Source: Lachnospiraceae bacterium (GTDB lineage: Bacteria; Bacillota; Clostridia; Lachnospirales; Lachnospiraceae). Taken from it: a stretch of 54,833 nt of DNA. A model generated the notes under the pieces. That model was not told the origin of the DNA and searched no databases. It worked only from the letters and a program-made list of their open reading frames with translations. Every line of letters starts with the position of its first letter. Positions within the stretch are counted from its first letter, which is position 1. The stretch spans positions 1 through 54,833 of the forward strand of contig JAIECJ010000067.1 in assembly GCA_029068555.1 (NCBI GenBank), written 5' to 3'. This document shows, piece by piece, positions 16,914-26,332 of this stretch. The translations under genes were made by a program, and so were the position numbers.

Positions 16914-17411
16914 TTACCATGTGGAAGTGGGGATAAAGGATATGGTGCTGAATACGAGATACATCAGTGCGAGGTCAATTGCCATTGCGATTATAAAAAA
17001 CAAGATAGCGAGCGCCGTCTTTTTTTCTATGGCATATTTTATTGTGAATACGCTCATGAAAATTCCGATACACATACCGGCAATTCCGGCAAGAAACCAA
17101 CCGCCAAGGCAGCTGACGGCTACCAGAATCCATACCCAGACAGGCGTATTGCTCACTGGCTCATATGGTTTTCCATCCTCCAGAAATACACCGTTTACAG
17201 CAAGTCTGATATTGTTTCCGATGACAACAAGGTTGCACACTGCGCCTGGGAGATTAATCTGGTAATCGACGACTACGATAAACCAGTTGCTTGACTTGAG
17301 TTTATAGCTGTCGGTGTCCACAATCACTTTACTTCCACCCAGTCCGCCTATTCTGCATTCGATTTTATGCGAATTACCCATGCTGTCTGTCACGTTCCAT
17401 TCTTTCTTCAT
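16914..17411 (-). CDS. Membrane protein with N-terminal beta-rich domain, unknown function
   Basis: A 165-residue protein that I cannot assign. Residues 1-85 are hydrophilic, with alternating patterns that suggest beta strands (KVIVDTDSYKLKSSNWFIVVVDYQINL). Residues about 92-160 contain three hydrophobic helices (VWVWILVAVSCLGGWFLAGI, IGIFMSVFTI, LAILFFIIAMAIDLALMYLVF). AAAGGAGG lies before the ATG at 17411. The DUF4190-like gene begins 38 bases after its stop, so the two may form one unit of small membrane proteins. Confidence 0.75.
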   Translation of the reverse strand: MKKEWNVTDSMGNSHKIECRIGGLGGSKVIVDTDSYKLKSSNWFIVVVDYQINLPGAVCNLVVIGNNIRLAVNGVFLEDGKPYEPVSNTPVWVWILVAVSCLGGWFLAGIAGMCIGIFMSVFTIKYAIEKKTALAILFFIIAMAIDLALMYLVFSTISFIPTSTW

Positions 17412-17744
17412 CTGTTTTCCTCCTTTTGTATTCGCCTGCGTGTGCAGCCGGCTACAAATACCTCATAAAAAATATTTGTCATGTACAATACGATTTGTAA
17501 ATAGTATTGACAATGATTATGATATAGTATCCCGCTGTTTTTTGCAAGCAATTGTTGCTTTTAGCTTTTTGAATGTATGAATGTATGAATGTACCAATAA
17601 CCGGTCAGCAACTCTTTTCAATGTATTTGACAATTTGTTATTGCATTGATATAGAAAGGTATAGTATATTTAATTACGGAGTAGATAATAAAGACTTGGA
17701 TGGAGTTTGATAGAGGCTCTTGACAGAAAGGGTTGGTGTACAAA
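17412..17744. other. Intergenic region between divergent genes
   Basis: This 333-base gap holds the hydratase promoter (17627-17655), three tandem GAATGTAT units (about 17570-17594), and an A/T-rich stretch at 17509-17527 (GACAATGATTATGATATAG) that matches the classical Fur box at 13 of 19 positions. No small gene was recognised. Confidence 0.5.
17627..17655 (+). promoter_or_regulatory. Sigma-A-type promoter for the aconitase-family gene
   Basis: A consensus TTGACA (17627-17632) and TATAGA (17650-17655) are separated by exactly 17 bases. The start codon lies 90 bases downstream. Confidence 0.75.
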
Positions 17745-20033
17745 ATGATTCAGTTAATGGAAACAGGAGTTTACCTTGTAAATGGTACAGAGCTGGTTGC
17801 CGATAACACAGAGGCGGCTGCAGCCATCAAGGCAAGGACAGGCAGGGATGTGAATAAGGAGGAGGCAGCGCGGGAAACGATTGCCTACGGGATTTTGAAA
17901 AATCACAACACCTCTGACAATATGGATAAACTCAAGATTAAATTTGATAAATTGACATCACATGATATTACATTTGTGGGAATAATCCAGACAGCGCGTG
18001 CATCAGGGCTGACAAAATTTCCAGTGCCCTATGTGCTCACAAACTGTCACAATTCGCTCTGCGCGGTGGGCGGTACGATTAATGAGGATGATCATATGTT
18101 TGGACTTACCTGCGCCAAGAAATATGGCGGGGTGTACGTGCCGCCTCATCAGGCAGTTATTCACCAGTTCGCGCGCGAAATGCTTGCGGGCGGAGGCAGG
18201 ATGATACTCGGTTCGGACTCGCATACGCGTTATGGAGCGCTTGGAACGATGGCTATGGGCGAGGGCGGACCAGAACTTGTAAAGCAGCTTTTGAACCAGA
18301 CATATGACATCAATATGCCCGGAGTGGTCGCGGTATATCTTGAGGGAGAGCCGGTAAAGGGTGTGGGACCGCAGGATGTTGCGCTTGCGATTATCGGTGC
18401 AGTATTTAAGAATGGCTATGTCAAGAATAAAGTAATGGAATTTGTAGGACCTGGTGTGTCATCACTTTCTGCTGACTTCAGGATTGGCGTCGATGTCATG
18501 ACAACAGAGACAACCTGTCTGTCGTCTATCTGGAGGACGGATGCTGAAATCAGGGAATTTTATGATATTCATGGAAGGAGTGCGGATTATGCCGAGCTCA
18601 ATCCGGGGGATGTAGCGTACTACGACGGATGCATCAAGATTGATTTGGGCAAGGTGAGACCTATGATAGCCATGCCGTTCCACCCGAGCAATACCTACAC
18701 GATTGACGAGCTGAATGCAAACCTGATGGATATCCTTGATGACTGCGAGAAGAAAGCACTTGTCAGTCTCGACGGTGCGGTTGACTTTACGCTCAAGGAC
18801 AAGGTGAGAGACGGAAAACTATATGTGGAACAGGGAATCATTGCCGGGTGTGCAGGCGGCGGTTTCGAGAATATCTGTGCGGCTGCCGATATCCTTGACA
18901 ATGCAAGCATCGGTCCGGACGAGTTTACATTGAGTGTATATCCTGCGTCTATGCCGGTTTACATGGAGATTGTGAAAAACGGCTGTGCCGCGAAGCTGAT
19001 GCAGACAGGCGCTGTGTTGAAGACCGCTTTCTGTGGTCCCTGCTTTGGTGCGGGAGACACGCCTGCGAACAATGCGTTTTCTATCCGTCATTCCACAAGA
19101 AACTTCCCGAATCGTGAAGGCTCTAAGCTTCAGAGCGGGCAGATTGCATCTGTTGCGCTGATGGATGCGCGCTCGATTGCGGCAACAGCAGCAAACAAAG
19201 GATATCTGACACCAGCTACCGCGTTTGACGGTGACTTTACGAAGTATAAATATTTCTTTGACAGGAAAATTTATGAGAACCGTGTGTTTGACTCCAAGGG
19301 TGTTGCCGACGAGTCTGTTGAGATTAAGTTTGGTCCAAATATCAAGGATTGGCCCGCGATGGTCGAATTGACAGACAACCTCATGTTAAAGGTTGTTTCT
19401 GAGATACACGATCCGGTGACAACGACAGACGAGCTGATTCCGTCCGGGGAGACATCTTCTTACCGGTCAAATCCTCTGGGACTTGCAGAGTTCACATTGT
19501 CCCGCAAGGATCCAAACTATGTAAGACTTGCAAAAGAAATCCAGGCTGCGGAGAAAGCGAGAGAGGAGAGGGCGTGTCCGGTACAGAAATTCGCAGAGCT
19601 TGAGGACGCATGGAGAATGATGAAGACCATCACACCAGATGCAGACCGCAGCAATACAGGTATTGGAAGTACAATCTTTGCCGTAAAGCCAGGTGACGGC
19701 TCTGCAAGAGAACAGGCAGCAAGCTGCCAGAAGGTGCTCGGCGGATGGGCAAATATTGCGAACGAGTATGCGACTAAGAGATACCGTTCAAACCTGATTA
19801 ACTGGGGAATGCTGCCATTTATAATTAAGGAAGGCGAGCTTCCGTTTAAAAATCTTGATTACATCTACATACCAGGTATCAGAAAGGCGGTTGCGGATAA
19901 GGCTGATACCATCAAGGCTTATGTTGTTGGGAAAGATCGGAAAACGGAGTTTGAGCTGATGCTTGGCGAACTGACTGACGAGGAAAGACAGATTATATTA
20001 AAAGGATGTCTTATTAATTATAATCGGGTTTAG
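17745..20033 (+). CDS. Aconitase-family hydratase
   Basis: A protein of about 762 residues in the aconitase superfamily, which isomerises or hydrates carboxylic acids using a [4Fe-4S] cluster. The cluster ligands are apparent as the Cys of [12 protein letters not shown] and the Cys pair of [22 protein letters not shown] corresponds to the substrate-binding SNRNFEGR motif of aconitase, and [22 protein letters not shown] to the conserved DSHT region. The sequence is of the shorter, YbhJ-like type and not of AcnA or AcnB, so citrate/isocitrate activity is likely but unproven. ATG 17745 has GAAAGGG at 17726-17732; TTG 17733 and GTG 17736 in frame are less likely starts. It is a single-gene unit with its own promoter and terminator. 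Confidence 0.85.
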   Translation: MIQLMETGVYLVNGTELVADNTEAAAAIKARTGRDVNKEEAARETIAYGILKNHNTSDNMDKLKIKFDKLTSHDITFVGIIQTARASGLTKFPVPYVLTNCHNSLCAVGGTINEDDHMFGLTCAKKYGGVYVPPHQAVIHQFAREMLAGGGRMILGSDSHTRYGALGTMAMGEGGPELVKQLLNQTYDINMPGVVAVYLEGEPVKGVGPQDVALAIIGAVFKNGYVKNKVMEFVGPGVSSLSADFRIGVDVMTTETTCLSSIWRTDAEIREFYDIHGRSADYAELNPGDVAYYDGCIKIDLGKVRPMIAMPFHPSNTYTIDELNANLMDILDDCEKKALVSLDGAVDFTLKDKVRDGKLYVEQGIIAGCAGGGFENICAAADILDNASIGPDEFTLSVYPASMPVYMEIVKNGCAAKLMQTGAVLKTAFCGPCFGAGDTPANNAFSIRHSTRNFPNREGSKLQSGQIASVALMDARSIAATAANKGYLTPATAFDGDFTKYKYFFDRKIYENRVFDSKGVADESVEIKFGPNIKDWPAMVELTDNLMLKVVSEIHDPVTTTDELIPSGETSSYRSNPLGLAEFTLSRKDPNYVRLAKEIQAAEKAREERACPVQKFAELEDAWRMMKTITPDADRSNTGIGSTIFAVKPGDGSAREQAASCQKVLGGWANIANEYATKRYRSNLINWGMLPFIIKEGELPFKNLDYIYIPGIRKAVADKADTIKAYVVGKDRKTEFELMLGELTDEERQIILKGCLINYNRV

Positions 20034-20052
20034 GTGAATTTTTAGTAATGAA

Positions 20053-20094
20053 AACCGTATGATTGATGGAAATTTGCAATCATGCGGTTTTTTT
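20053..20094 (+). terminator. Rho-independent terminator after the hydratase gene
   Basis: AACCGTATGATTG (20053-20065) pairs with CAATCATGCGGTT (20077-20089) with one mismatch, followed by a run of T to 20094. Confidence 0.88.
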
Positions 20095-20288
20095 GCACCT
20101 TAATGCTTTTTATAAAGGGAAAAAATGAGCATATTTAAATTGCAATTGAATAATATATAATATAAATTATTTGATAAATTTATTAAATAAAATACACAAA
20201 ACACTATCATTTTTTTGCTTTTTATAGTATAATTTCAATAAAAATTATGAGTTTTATTAAATCATAAAAGTAGGATTGGAGGTATTTT

Positions 20289-21494
20289 ATGGCTAAAGAA
20301 ATGATTGCAATGCTGCTTGCCGGCGGTCAGGGGTCACGTCTTTATACATTGACGCAGAAACTGGCAAAACCTGCGGTTCCGTTTGGGGGAAAATATAGAA
20401 TTATTGATTTTCCGCTGTCGAACTGCGTGAATTCAGGGATTGATACAGTAGGTATTCTTACCCAGTATCAGCCGCTTGTATTGAACGAGTACATAGGAAA
20501 CGGACAACCGTGGGATTTGGACAGGCTGCATGGCGGGGTACATGTGCTTCCGCCGTATCAGAAAGCGACAGGTTCCGATTGGTACAAAGGAACTGCCAAC
20601 GCGATTTACCAGAACATCAATTTCATAGAGCGGTATGATCCCAAGTATGTCATTATCCTTTCCGGTGACCAGATTTGCAAACAGGATTACAGCGATTTTC
20701 TCAGATTCCATAAGGAGAAAGGTGCGGAGTTCAGCGTGGCGGTTATGGAGGTGCCATGGGATGAGGCAAGTCGTTTCGGACTGATGGTTACTGATGAAAA
20801 TGATAAGATTACCGAGTTCCAGGAGAAACCAAAGGAGCCAAAGTCGAATCTGGCATCTATGGGCATTTATATTTTTAACTGGGATATATTAAAGAAGTAT
20901 CTTGTTGACGACGAGAATGATCCGAATTCCGCAAATGATTTTGGCAATAACATTATTCCGAATCTGTTAAAGGACAAGAGGGATATGTATGCATACCGGT
21001 TTGACGGCTACTGGAAAGATGTAGGAACCATATCATCTCTCTGGGAGGCAAATATGGAGGTTCTTGACCCGGAGAACAGCGGTATTAATCTGTTTGATGA
21101 TGACTGGCGCATTTACAGCAGAAACAGTGGTATGACGGGGCATCGTATCGGAGCAGATGCTGTACTTGAGAACTGTATGATCACAGATGGATGCAGCATT
21201 GACGGCGAAGTGAAGCACTCTGTACTTTTTGCAGGCGTAAAGGTTGAGAAGGGCGCTGTTGTGGAGGATGCCGTTATTATGGGCGGCAGTACCATTAAGG
21301 CGGGTGCACAGATAAAACATTGTATTATAGCAGAGAATGTAGTGATAGAAAAGGATGCTGTTGTAGGCGCGATGCCTGAGGGAGATGCAAAAGGCGTTGC
21401 TACAGTAGGATCGAATGTGACGATTGGCGAAGGCGCAGTAGTGGGACCGGATGCCATGGTTTCAGATGATGTAAAGGGAGGTGACAGAGTATGA
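20289..21494 (+). CDS. glgC: Glucose-1-phosphate adenylyltransferase, catalytic subunit
   Basis: Makes ADP-glucose from glucose-1-phosphate and ATP, the committed step of bacterial glycogen synthesis. The 401-residue protein has the nucleotide-binding loop [14 protein letters not shown], the substrate region [26 protein letters not shown], a glucose-1-phosphate site region ([14 protein letters not shown]), and C-terminal left-handed beta-helix repeats (about 290-401). Start: TTGGAGG upstream of ATG 20289. Its stop overlaps the start of glgD by four bases (ATGA), so both subunits are made together. A TATAAT-like -10 box lies at 20227-20232 but no clear -35 box. Confidence 0.95.
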   Translation: MAKEMIAMLLAGGQGSRLYTLTQKLAKPAVPFGGKYRIIDFPLSNCVNSGIDTVGILTQYQPLVLNEYIGNGQPWDLDRLHGGVHVLPPYQKATGSDWYKGTANAIYQNINFIERYDPKYVIILSGDQICKQDYSDFLRFHKEKGAEFSVAVMEVPWDEASRFGLMVTDENDKITEFQEKPKEPKSNLASMGIYIFNWDILKKYLVDDENDPNSANDFGNNIIPNLLKDKRDMYAYRFDGYWKDVGTISSLWEANMEVLDPENSGINLFDDDWRIYSRNSGMTGHRIGADAVLENCMITDGCSIDGEVKHSVLFAGVKVEKGAVVEDAVIMGGSTIKAGAQIKHCIIAENVVIEKDAVVGAMPEGDAKGVATVGSNVTIGEGAVVGPDAMVSDDVKGGDRV

Positions 21495-22639
21495 TAAATT
21501 CAAATGCAGATTCAGCAATGGGCATATTGTTTCCCAATAGCTATGATTCGTTAGTGCCAGAGCTTGTTTCCGAAAGACTGATGGCATCAATACCGTTTGC
21601 AAGCCGTTACAGACTGGTAGACTTTATGCTTTCCAGTATGGTAAATTGCGGTATTGACAATATATCATTGATTGTAAAGAGAAATTATCATTCACTCATG
21701 GATCACTTAGGTTCTGGAAGAGAGTGGGATTTGACACGCAAAAAGGGCGGACTGAATATTATTCCTCCTTTTGCACAGAAGACGGTTAATATCTATAACG
21801 GAAGAGTTGAGGCAATTGCGAGTATCATAGATTACCTGAAGCGTCAGAAAGAAAAGTATGTTATTATGGCAGATACGAATATTGCAGTCAACTTTGACTT
21901 TAAGGATCTGCTTCAGCAGCATATTGACAGCGGGGCAGATGTGACAATCGCATACACAAGGGAGGATATACCAAAGGCTTTACGTGACATTGATGTCACG
22001 AAGAAAGACTTGTATTATACACTTGATATCGCAGAAGATGGCAGAGTGCAGAAAATTGCAGTAAATGACAAAGAGTCTGGAGAGAAAAATGTTTCCATGA
22101 ACATCTATGTCATAGACAGAGAGCTTTTGATCGATCAGATCAGGCAGGCATATGTTAACGGACTTACATACTTTGAGCGCGATATTATTTCACCGCAGCT
22201 GGATAAGCTGGTCGTAAAAGCATATCGGCATGATGGCTATTTTGCGCGCATTCTTGACCTTAATACCTATTTTGCAGAGAATATGAAGATGCTGAAGGAA
22301 GAAAACGTAAATGCGCTTTTTACGCCGAGTCCGATTTATACAAAGATTCGTGATGACAATCCGACAAGATATGCGGTGGGTTCCCATGTTAAGAATGTGA
22401 TGGCTGCGGATGGCTGTGTCATTGAGGGTGAGGTAGAGAACAGCATCCTCTTTAGGGGTGTCAAGGTTGGCAAAGGTGCAAAAGTCAGAAACTGTGTACT
22501 GATGCAGGATACCGTGATTGAGACCGGTGCGACAGTAGAGCATGCAATCACTGACAAGAATGTAAGAATATCTTCTTACAAGGAATTAAAAGGGACCGAG
22601 TCTTTCCCGGTTTTTGTTGAAAAGCGTAAGCTGGTATAA
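21491..22639 (+). CDS. glgD: GlgD, regulatory subunit of ADP-glucose pyrophosphorylase
   Basis: A 382-residue paralogue of GlgC. The region that should hold the GGQGSRL nucleotide loop reads [20 protein letters not shown], so the catalytic loop is lost, while the downstream [24 protein letters not shown] and the C-terminal beta-helix ([15 protein letters not shown] onward) are kept. In Firmicutes GlgD partners GlgC and raises or modulates its activity. It overlaps glgC by four bases and is followed by a terminator at 22657. No glycogen synthase or branching enzyme gene is in the window. Confidence 0.93.
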   Translation: MINSNADSAMGILFPNSYDSLVPELVSERLMASIPFASRYRLVDFMLSSMVNCGIDNISLIVKRNYHSLMDHLGSGREWDLTRKKGGLNIIPPFAQKTVNIYNGRVEAIASIIDYLKRQKEKYVIMADTNIAVNFDFKDLLQQHIDSGADVTIAYTREDIPKALRDIDVTKKDLYYTLDIAEDGRVQKIAVNDKESGEKNVSMNIYVIDRELLIDQIRQAYVNGLTYFERDIISPQLDKLVVKAYRHDGYFARILDLNTYFAENMKMLKEENVNALFTPSPIYTKIRDDNPTRYAVGSHVKNVMAADGCVIEGEVENSILFRGVKVGKGAKVRNCVLMQDTVIETGATVEHAITDKNVRISSYKELKGTESFPVFVEKRKLV

Positions 22640-22656
22640 TTGTTGAAACAGATAGG

Positions 22657-22691
22657 ATCGGCTGTTCTGGTAACCGGAGCAGCCGATTTTG
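22657..22691 (+). terminator. Rho-independent terminator of glgCD
   Basis: ATCGGCTG (22657-22664) pairs perfectly with CAGCCGAT (22680-22687), followed by TTT. Confidence 0.8.
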
Positions 22692-23329
22692 TGTATACCT
22701 TTTATTTGTGACAAAAGGTTAATGTTTTGCATTTTTTCTCCGATAATATTATTAAAGAGAAGGAGATTCAACCGGCAGCGGAAATTGGTTCGGCCGTTAT
22801 CGAGCAAGCGGAACATATTCTCTGCTGGCAGGCTGGTTTGGCGTACAGTCGGCTGGTATGAAAGGGAAGTAACTCTGGTGGCGTCGGACAGGAAAGGATA
22901 AACAGAGGGTAATGAAACTTCATATTGTAAAATAAGATAGTGCCACTTCTGACAGAGGAGGGCGCTATTTTATATTATCGTTTTATTTTTGGAGAAATAT
23001 ATGAAAGTATCTGCTATATGGAAAATTAAATAGGTCAAATTTACTAAAAATGAAATAGTTGTTTGAGTTTTTACATTTCGAGTAGACAGCAAAAAAAATA
23101 TTTGATAGAGTTACAATAAGTAGTTTAGAACATTTTTCAAACACGCTCTACTACAGTGAAAATTAAGTTTTGGATAGTTTGACGCAGAATATTTTTCTGA
23201 GAGTGCTGCTTCACAAACGCAGGCGTAGCGGTGGCTGCGTCGAGGCTTGGGGAGTAGTGCTATCAGGAAAATAGGCAAGTCAAACTGCCAATTACTTAAT
23301 TTTTACTGTACTAGAATGACAAGGGAGGT
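22692..23329. other. Long intergenic region without a recognised gene
   Basis: Between glgD and the coiled-coil gene. It holds a second terminator-like hairpin (ATAGTGCC 22937-22944 with GGCGCTAT 22961-22968, then a T-rich stretch), and the family B repeat from about 23132 to 23315. A 70-codon reading frame at 22689-22901 has no ribosome site and no recognisable features, so I do not call it. Confidence 0.5.
23148..23315. repeat. Inverted-repeat element, family B, copy 1
   Basis: The left arm (23148-23168, containing CAGTGAAAATTAAGT) and right arm (23295-23315, containing ACTTAATTTTTACTG) are inverted repeats of 21 bases with two mismatches. The 168-bp element is more than 90 percent identical by eye to 49171-49337. 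Just before it, 23132-23150 (ATTTTTCAAACACGCTCTA) is a lone copy of the terminal repeat of family A. Coordinates may be off by one. Confidence 0.75.
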
Positions 23330-23338
23330 GTGAAGGAT

Positions 23339-23749
23339 ATGCTGGATGAAAAAGACCTACAGGCAATCGCACAACTGATGGATCAGAAGTTACAACCGAT
23401 TGGCAGCAGACTGGATCGGATTGAAAGCAGACTGGATGGAATAGAAGAACGTCTTGACAGAGTAGAAGAACGTCTTGACAGAGTAGAAGAACGTCTTGAC
23501 AGAGTAGAAGAACGTCTTGACAGAGTGGAAGAACGTCTTGACAGGGTGGAAAGTGACATCAACGAATTAAAGCGGGATGTGAATGAGCTCAAAAAGAGTC
23601 AAACGCAAATGGAGAAGCAGATTAGTGCGCGATTTGATTATCTGACGGAAGCGATAGCAAAAGTAGACCGGCGCCTGGCTTACAATGTACAGCTGCTAAG
23701 CCAGACAGACAAGGAAATTATGCGCGATATGGATGCCCTGCGGGCATAA
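23339..23749 (+). CDS. Coiled-coil protein with five tandem heptad repeats
   Basis: A protein of about 136 residues predicted to be almost wholly alpha-helical coiled coil. The centre consists of tandem copies of the heptad LDRVEER (about residues 38-72), encoded by near-identical 21-base DNA repeats, flanked by related but diverged heptads (LDRIESR, INELKRDVNELKKS). There is no signal peptide or membrane segment. Function unknown; such proteins act as oligomerising or scaffold proteins. GGGAGG lies 10 bases before the ATG; a GTG at 23330 in the same frame is an alternative. The CarD-like gene follows 31 bases later on the same strand. A family B repeat ends immediately upstream and may carry part of its leader. 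Confidence 0.75.
   Translation: MLDEKDLQAIAQLMDQKLQPIGSRLDRIESRLDGIEERLDRVEERLDRVEERLDRVEERLDRVEERLDRVESDINELKRDVNELKKSQTQMEKQISARFDYLTEAIAKVDRRLAYNVQLLSQTDKEIMRDMDALRA
23440..23550 (+). repeat. Tandem 21-bp repeats inside the coiled-coil gene
   Basis: About five copies of GAACGTCTTGACAGAGTAGA(A), differing by at most two bases each. Each copy encodes one heptad. The identity at DNA level points to recent expansion, and copy number could change by slippage without a frameshift. Confidence 0.85.
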
Positions 23750-23780
23750 ATGACAGGAATAGAAATCTGGAGGGATAAGC

Positions 23781-24080
23781 TTGTTTGAGAAAAAGGAAAT
23801 CATATACAGCGAAACGATTGGCGTATGCGTGGTTGATGATATTGTAAAACTTGCTGATAGCAGGAAAGATACATATAATTATTATCTCTTGCGCTCGATT
23901 TTCGATAAAACGAAAAGGGCGTATATTCCTGTTGAAAATCATACGGTACAGCTTCGAAATCTCATTACGTTCGAGGAAGCGCTTGCAATTCAACATGATG
24001 CCCACTTCAATAAGGAGTCTGAACAGGTAAAAGGTGAAGTCAGGTATGTGATTGATAAAAACGCATATGACCGCAAATAA
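23781..24080 (+). CDS. Small CarD/TRCF-interaction-domain-like protein
   Basis: A 99-residue protein starting at TTG, supported by GGAGGG six bases before it. The pattern GVCVVDDIVKL ... NYYLLRSIFDKTKRAYIPVENH ... LRNLIT resembles the N-terminal RNA-polymerase-binding domain of CarD/CdnL and of the Mfd protein (CarD_CdnL_TRCF). The C-terminal helical DNA-binding domain of full-length CarD (about 160 residues) is missing. It may bind the RNA polymerase beta subunit, but a short form like this could act differently. Neighbours: coiled-coil gene upstream and GH127 gene 24 bases downstream, all on one strand. Confidence 0.6.
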   Translation: MFEKKEIIYSETIGVCVVDDIVKLADSRKDTYNYYLLRSIFDKTKRAYIPVENHTVQLRNLITFEEALAIQHDAHFNKESEQVKGEVRYVIDKNAYDRK

Positions 24081-24104
24081 GTATGACAAGAATGGAGGTA
24101 TGTT

Positions 24105-26138
24105 ATGGACAGAGAACAATTTAGCACACCACTGCCCCTTGGAAGGATGCAGGTAACGGATGCATTCTGGAAAAAAGAAATGGAACTTGTCCGCAAAGAG
24201 GTGATTCCCTACCAGTGGGCAGCACTCAACGATAATGTTGAGGGGGCGCCGCCGAGTTACTGTATGCGGAATTTCAGGATAGCAGGAAAGATGAACAGGC
24301 AAAAGAGACAGCTTGGTACGTCATACGTAGAACCGAAATACACATTTAGAGGATTCGAGGCGCTGCCTGAGGATTTAGGGCATCTAGAGGACAAGTTTTA
24401 TGGATTTGTATTTCAGGACACTGATTTTTCCAAGTGGATTGAGGCGGTAGGTTATTCTCTGTCTCAGCACCCGGACGCAGCGCTTGAAAAACTGGCGGAT
24501 GGAGCGATAGACATAGTATGTGCGGCACAACAGGAAGATGGTTATCTGGATTCCTATTATATCATAAATGGCAAGGATATGATTTTTTCAAATCTGCGGG
24601 ATCATCATGAGCTTTATTGCTTCGGTCACCTTGTGGAGGGGGCAGTGTCCTACTATGAGGCAACAGGAAAGGATAAGCTTTTGAAGGCCGCAGAGCGTTT
24701 TGCGGATTATATTCATAATTATTTTGGACCTGAGGAGGGAAAGTGTAAGGGCTACCCTGGACACGAGATTGCGGAGATGGCGCTTATCAGACTTTATGAG
24801 GTAACAAGGAATCCAAAGTATTTGAATCTCAGTGTGTTTTTTGTCGAGCAAAGGGGGCAGAAGCCTTACTATTTTGACAAAGAGGAGCATCCTGATATCA
24901 GGGATAAGTCTCCTGATGGAATCCGGTATGTCTATAATCAGGCGCATCGGCCTGTAAGGGATCAGTCTGAGGCAGTAGGTCATGCTGTACGGGCTGTTTA
25001 TTTGTATTCCGGCATGGCAGATATCGCACGCCTGAATCAGGACGAGAGTATGTACGAGGCATGTGAGCGGTTGTGGAATGATATTGTGGGAAAGAAAATG
25101 TACATCACGGGCGGCATTGGCAGTACGCATCTTGGTGAGGCATTTTCTTTTGCATATGATTTGCCGAATGATACAGCTTATGCGGAGACCTGTGCTTCGA
25201 TAGGGCTTGTGTTTTTTGCGCGCAGAATGTTGCAGATGAAGCCGGACACGAAGTATGCCGATGTCATGGAGAGAGCGCTCTATAATGGAATATTAAGTGG
25301 TATGGCACTGGATGGAAAGAGCTTTTTTTATGTGAATCCTTTAGAAGTAAATCCGGAAGCGTGCCGCCGGGATGAAAGAAAGTTCCATGTGAAGCCGGTG
25401 AGGCAGAAGTGGTTTGGCTGTGCATGCTGTCCGCCTAATATTGCAAGACTGGTAAGCTCCATCGGTTCCTATGCTTATACAGAAAATGACAATACGCTTT
25501 TTGTACATCTGTACATAGGAGGCTTGCTTATAAAGAATATGGGTGACAAGGAGGCAGATGTCGCCATAGCTTCTAACCTTCCGTGGGATGGGGCAGTATG
25601 TATCAGGGTGCGTGCAAAGGGTACAGATTTCCGGCTGGCGCTTCGCATTCCGGACTGGTGCAGCAGATACTATCTTGAAAATGCGGATCGCTATGAAACT
25701 ATGCAGAAGGATGGTTACCTTTATCTGTCCAAAGTATGGGAGGACGAGGAGGTAATAAATCTTACTTTTACCATGGAAGTGCGGTTGATGGAAGCATCGC
25801 CTATGGTGAAAGAAAACATTGGGAAGGCAGCGCTGATGCGGGGACCTGTAGTATATTGTCTGGAAGAGGCGGATAACGGAAAGGATTTGCATATGCTGTC
25901 AATAAGGAAAGATACTGACTTTACCGTACTGGATAAAGAGATACAGGGAACAGTGGTGAAAGCAGTACAGCTTAACGGGTGCAGGAGAGTGGTGGAAAAT
26001 TCTGACAGGAGTGAACTTTACAGTCCGATAGGTAAAGAATTTATGGAAGATATCCTGCTGACATATATACCATATTATTCATGGGCAAACCGCGGGGAGA
26101 ATGAGATGCAGGTGTGGACTGCAATAGAAAAGAAATAA
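24105..26138 (+). CDS. Glycoside hydrolase family 127, probable beta-L-arabinofuranosidase
   Basis: A 677-residue cytoplasmic enzyme (no signal peptide) of the DUF1680/GH127 family. Members release beta-L-arabinofuranose from plant glycans and use a zinc-bound cysteine as nucleophile. The zinc and catalytic residues can be seen: the Glu and Cys of YAETCASIGL and the Cys pair of GCACCPPNIARL. An (alpha/alpha)6 barrel is expected in the first two-thirds, then beta domains. AATGGAGG precedes the ATG. As it is cytoplasmic it would act on imported oligosaccharides; no sugar transporter lies in the window. It may be co-transcribed with the CarD-like gene. Confidence 0.9.
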   Translation: MDREQFSTPLPLGRMQVTDAFWKKEMELVRKEVIPYQWAALNDNVEGAPPSYCMRNFRIAGKMNRQKRQLGTSYVEPKYTFRGFEALPEDLGHLEDKFYGFVFQDTDFSKWIEAVGYSLSQHPDAALEKLADGAIDIVCAAQQEDGYLDSYYIINGKDMIFSNLRDHHELYCFGHLVEGAVSYYEATGKDKLLKAAERFADYIHNYFGPEEGKCKGYPGHEIAEMALIRLYEVTRNPKYLNLSVFFVEQRGQKPYYFDKEEHPDIRDKSPDGIRYVYNQAHRPVRDQSEAVGHAVRAVYLYSGMADIARLNQDESMYEACERLWNDIVGKKMYITGGIGSTHLGEAFSFAYDLPNDTAYAETCASIGLVFFARRMLQMKPDTKYADVMERALYNGILSGMALDGKSFFYVNPLEVNPEACRRDERKFHVKPVRQKWFGCACCPPNIARLVSSIGSYAYTENDNTLFVHLYIGGLLIKNMGDKEADVAIASNLPWDGAVCIRVRAKGTDFRLALRIPDWCSRYYLENADRYETMQKDGYLYLSKVWEDEEVINLTFTMEVRLMEASPMVKENIGKAALMRGPVVYCLEEADNGKDLHMLSIRKDTDFTVLDKEIQGTVVKAVQLNGCRRVVENSDRSELYSPIGKEFMEDILLTYIPYYSWANRGENEMQVWTAIEKK

Positions 26139-26296
26139 TATGTAATAAAATCGCGAAAAAGGTCATTTATGCCAAATTGAAATTGTATTATAGGTAAAAC
26201 TGCCGATTAGTTGTCAGATAATACAAGAAATACTATGCATAATAACTGATAAGTCATAGGCAAATTGCCAGTATTGAAAAAAATCAGAATAAACTA
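26139..26296. other. Spacer upstream of the candidate ncRNA
   Basis: No terminator with a T-run was found after the GH127 gene. Small imperfect hairpins (CTATG ... CATAG around 26232-26262) are present but nothing recognisable. Confidence 0.4.
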
Positions 26297-26325
26297 TTGC
26301 AAATAGAAAAAAGAAGTGTTATTAT
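26297..26325 (+). promoter_or_regulatory. Sigma-A-type promoter of the candidate ncRNA
   Basis: TTGCAA (26297-26302), a 17-base spacer and TATTAT (26320-26325). The first downstream protein start is at 26854, more than 500 bases away, so the promoter must drive a long untranslated transcript. Confidence 0.7.
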
Positions 26326-26332
26326 ACAATTA

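Noticed and set aside
23440-23550. Possible CRISPR-like array of 21-bp units
   Set aside because: The units are contiguous without spacers, in frame, and encode heptads of a coiled coil.
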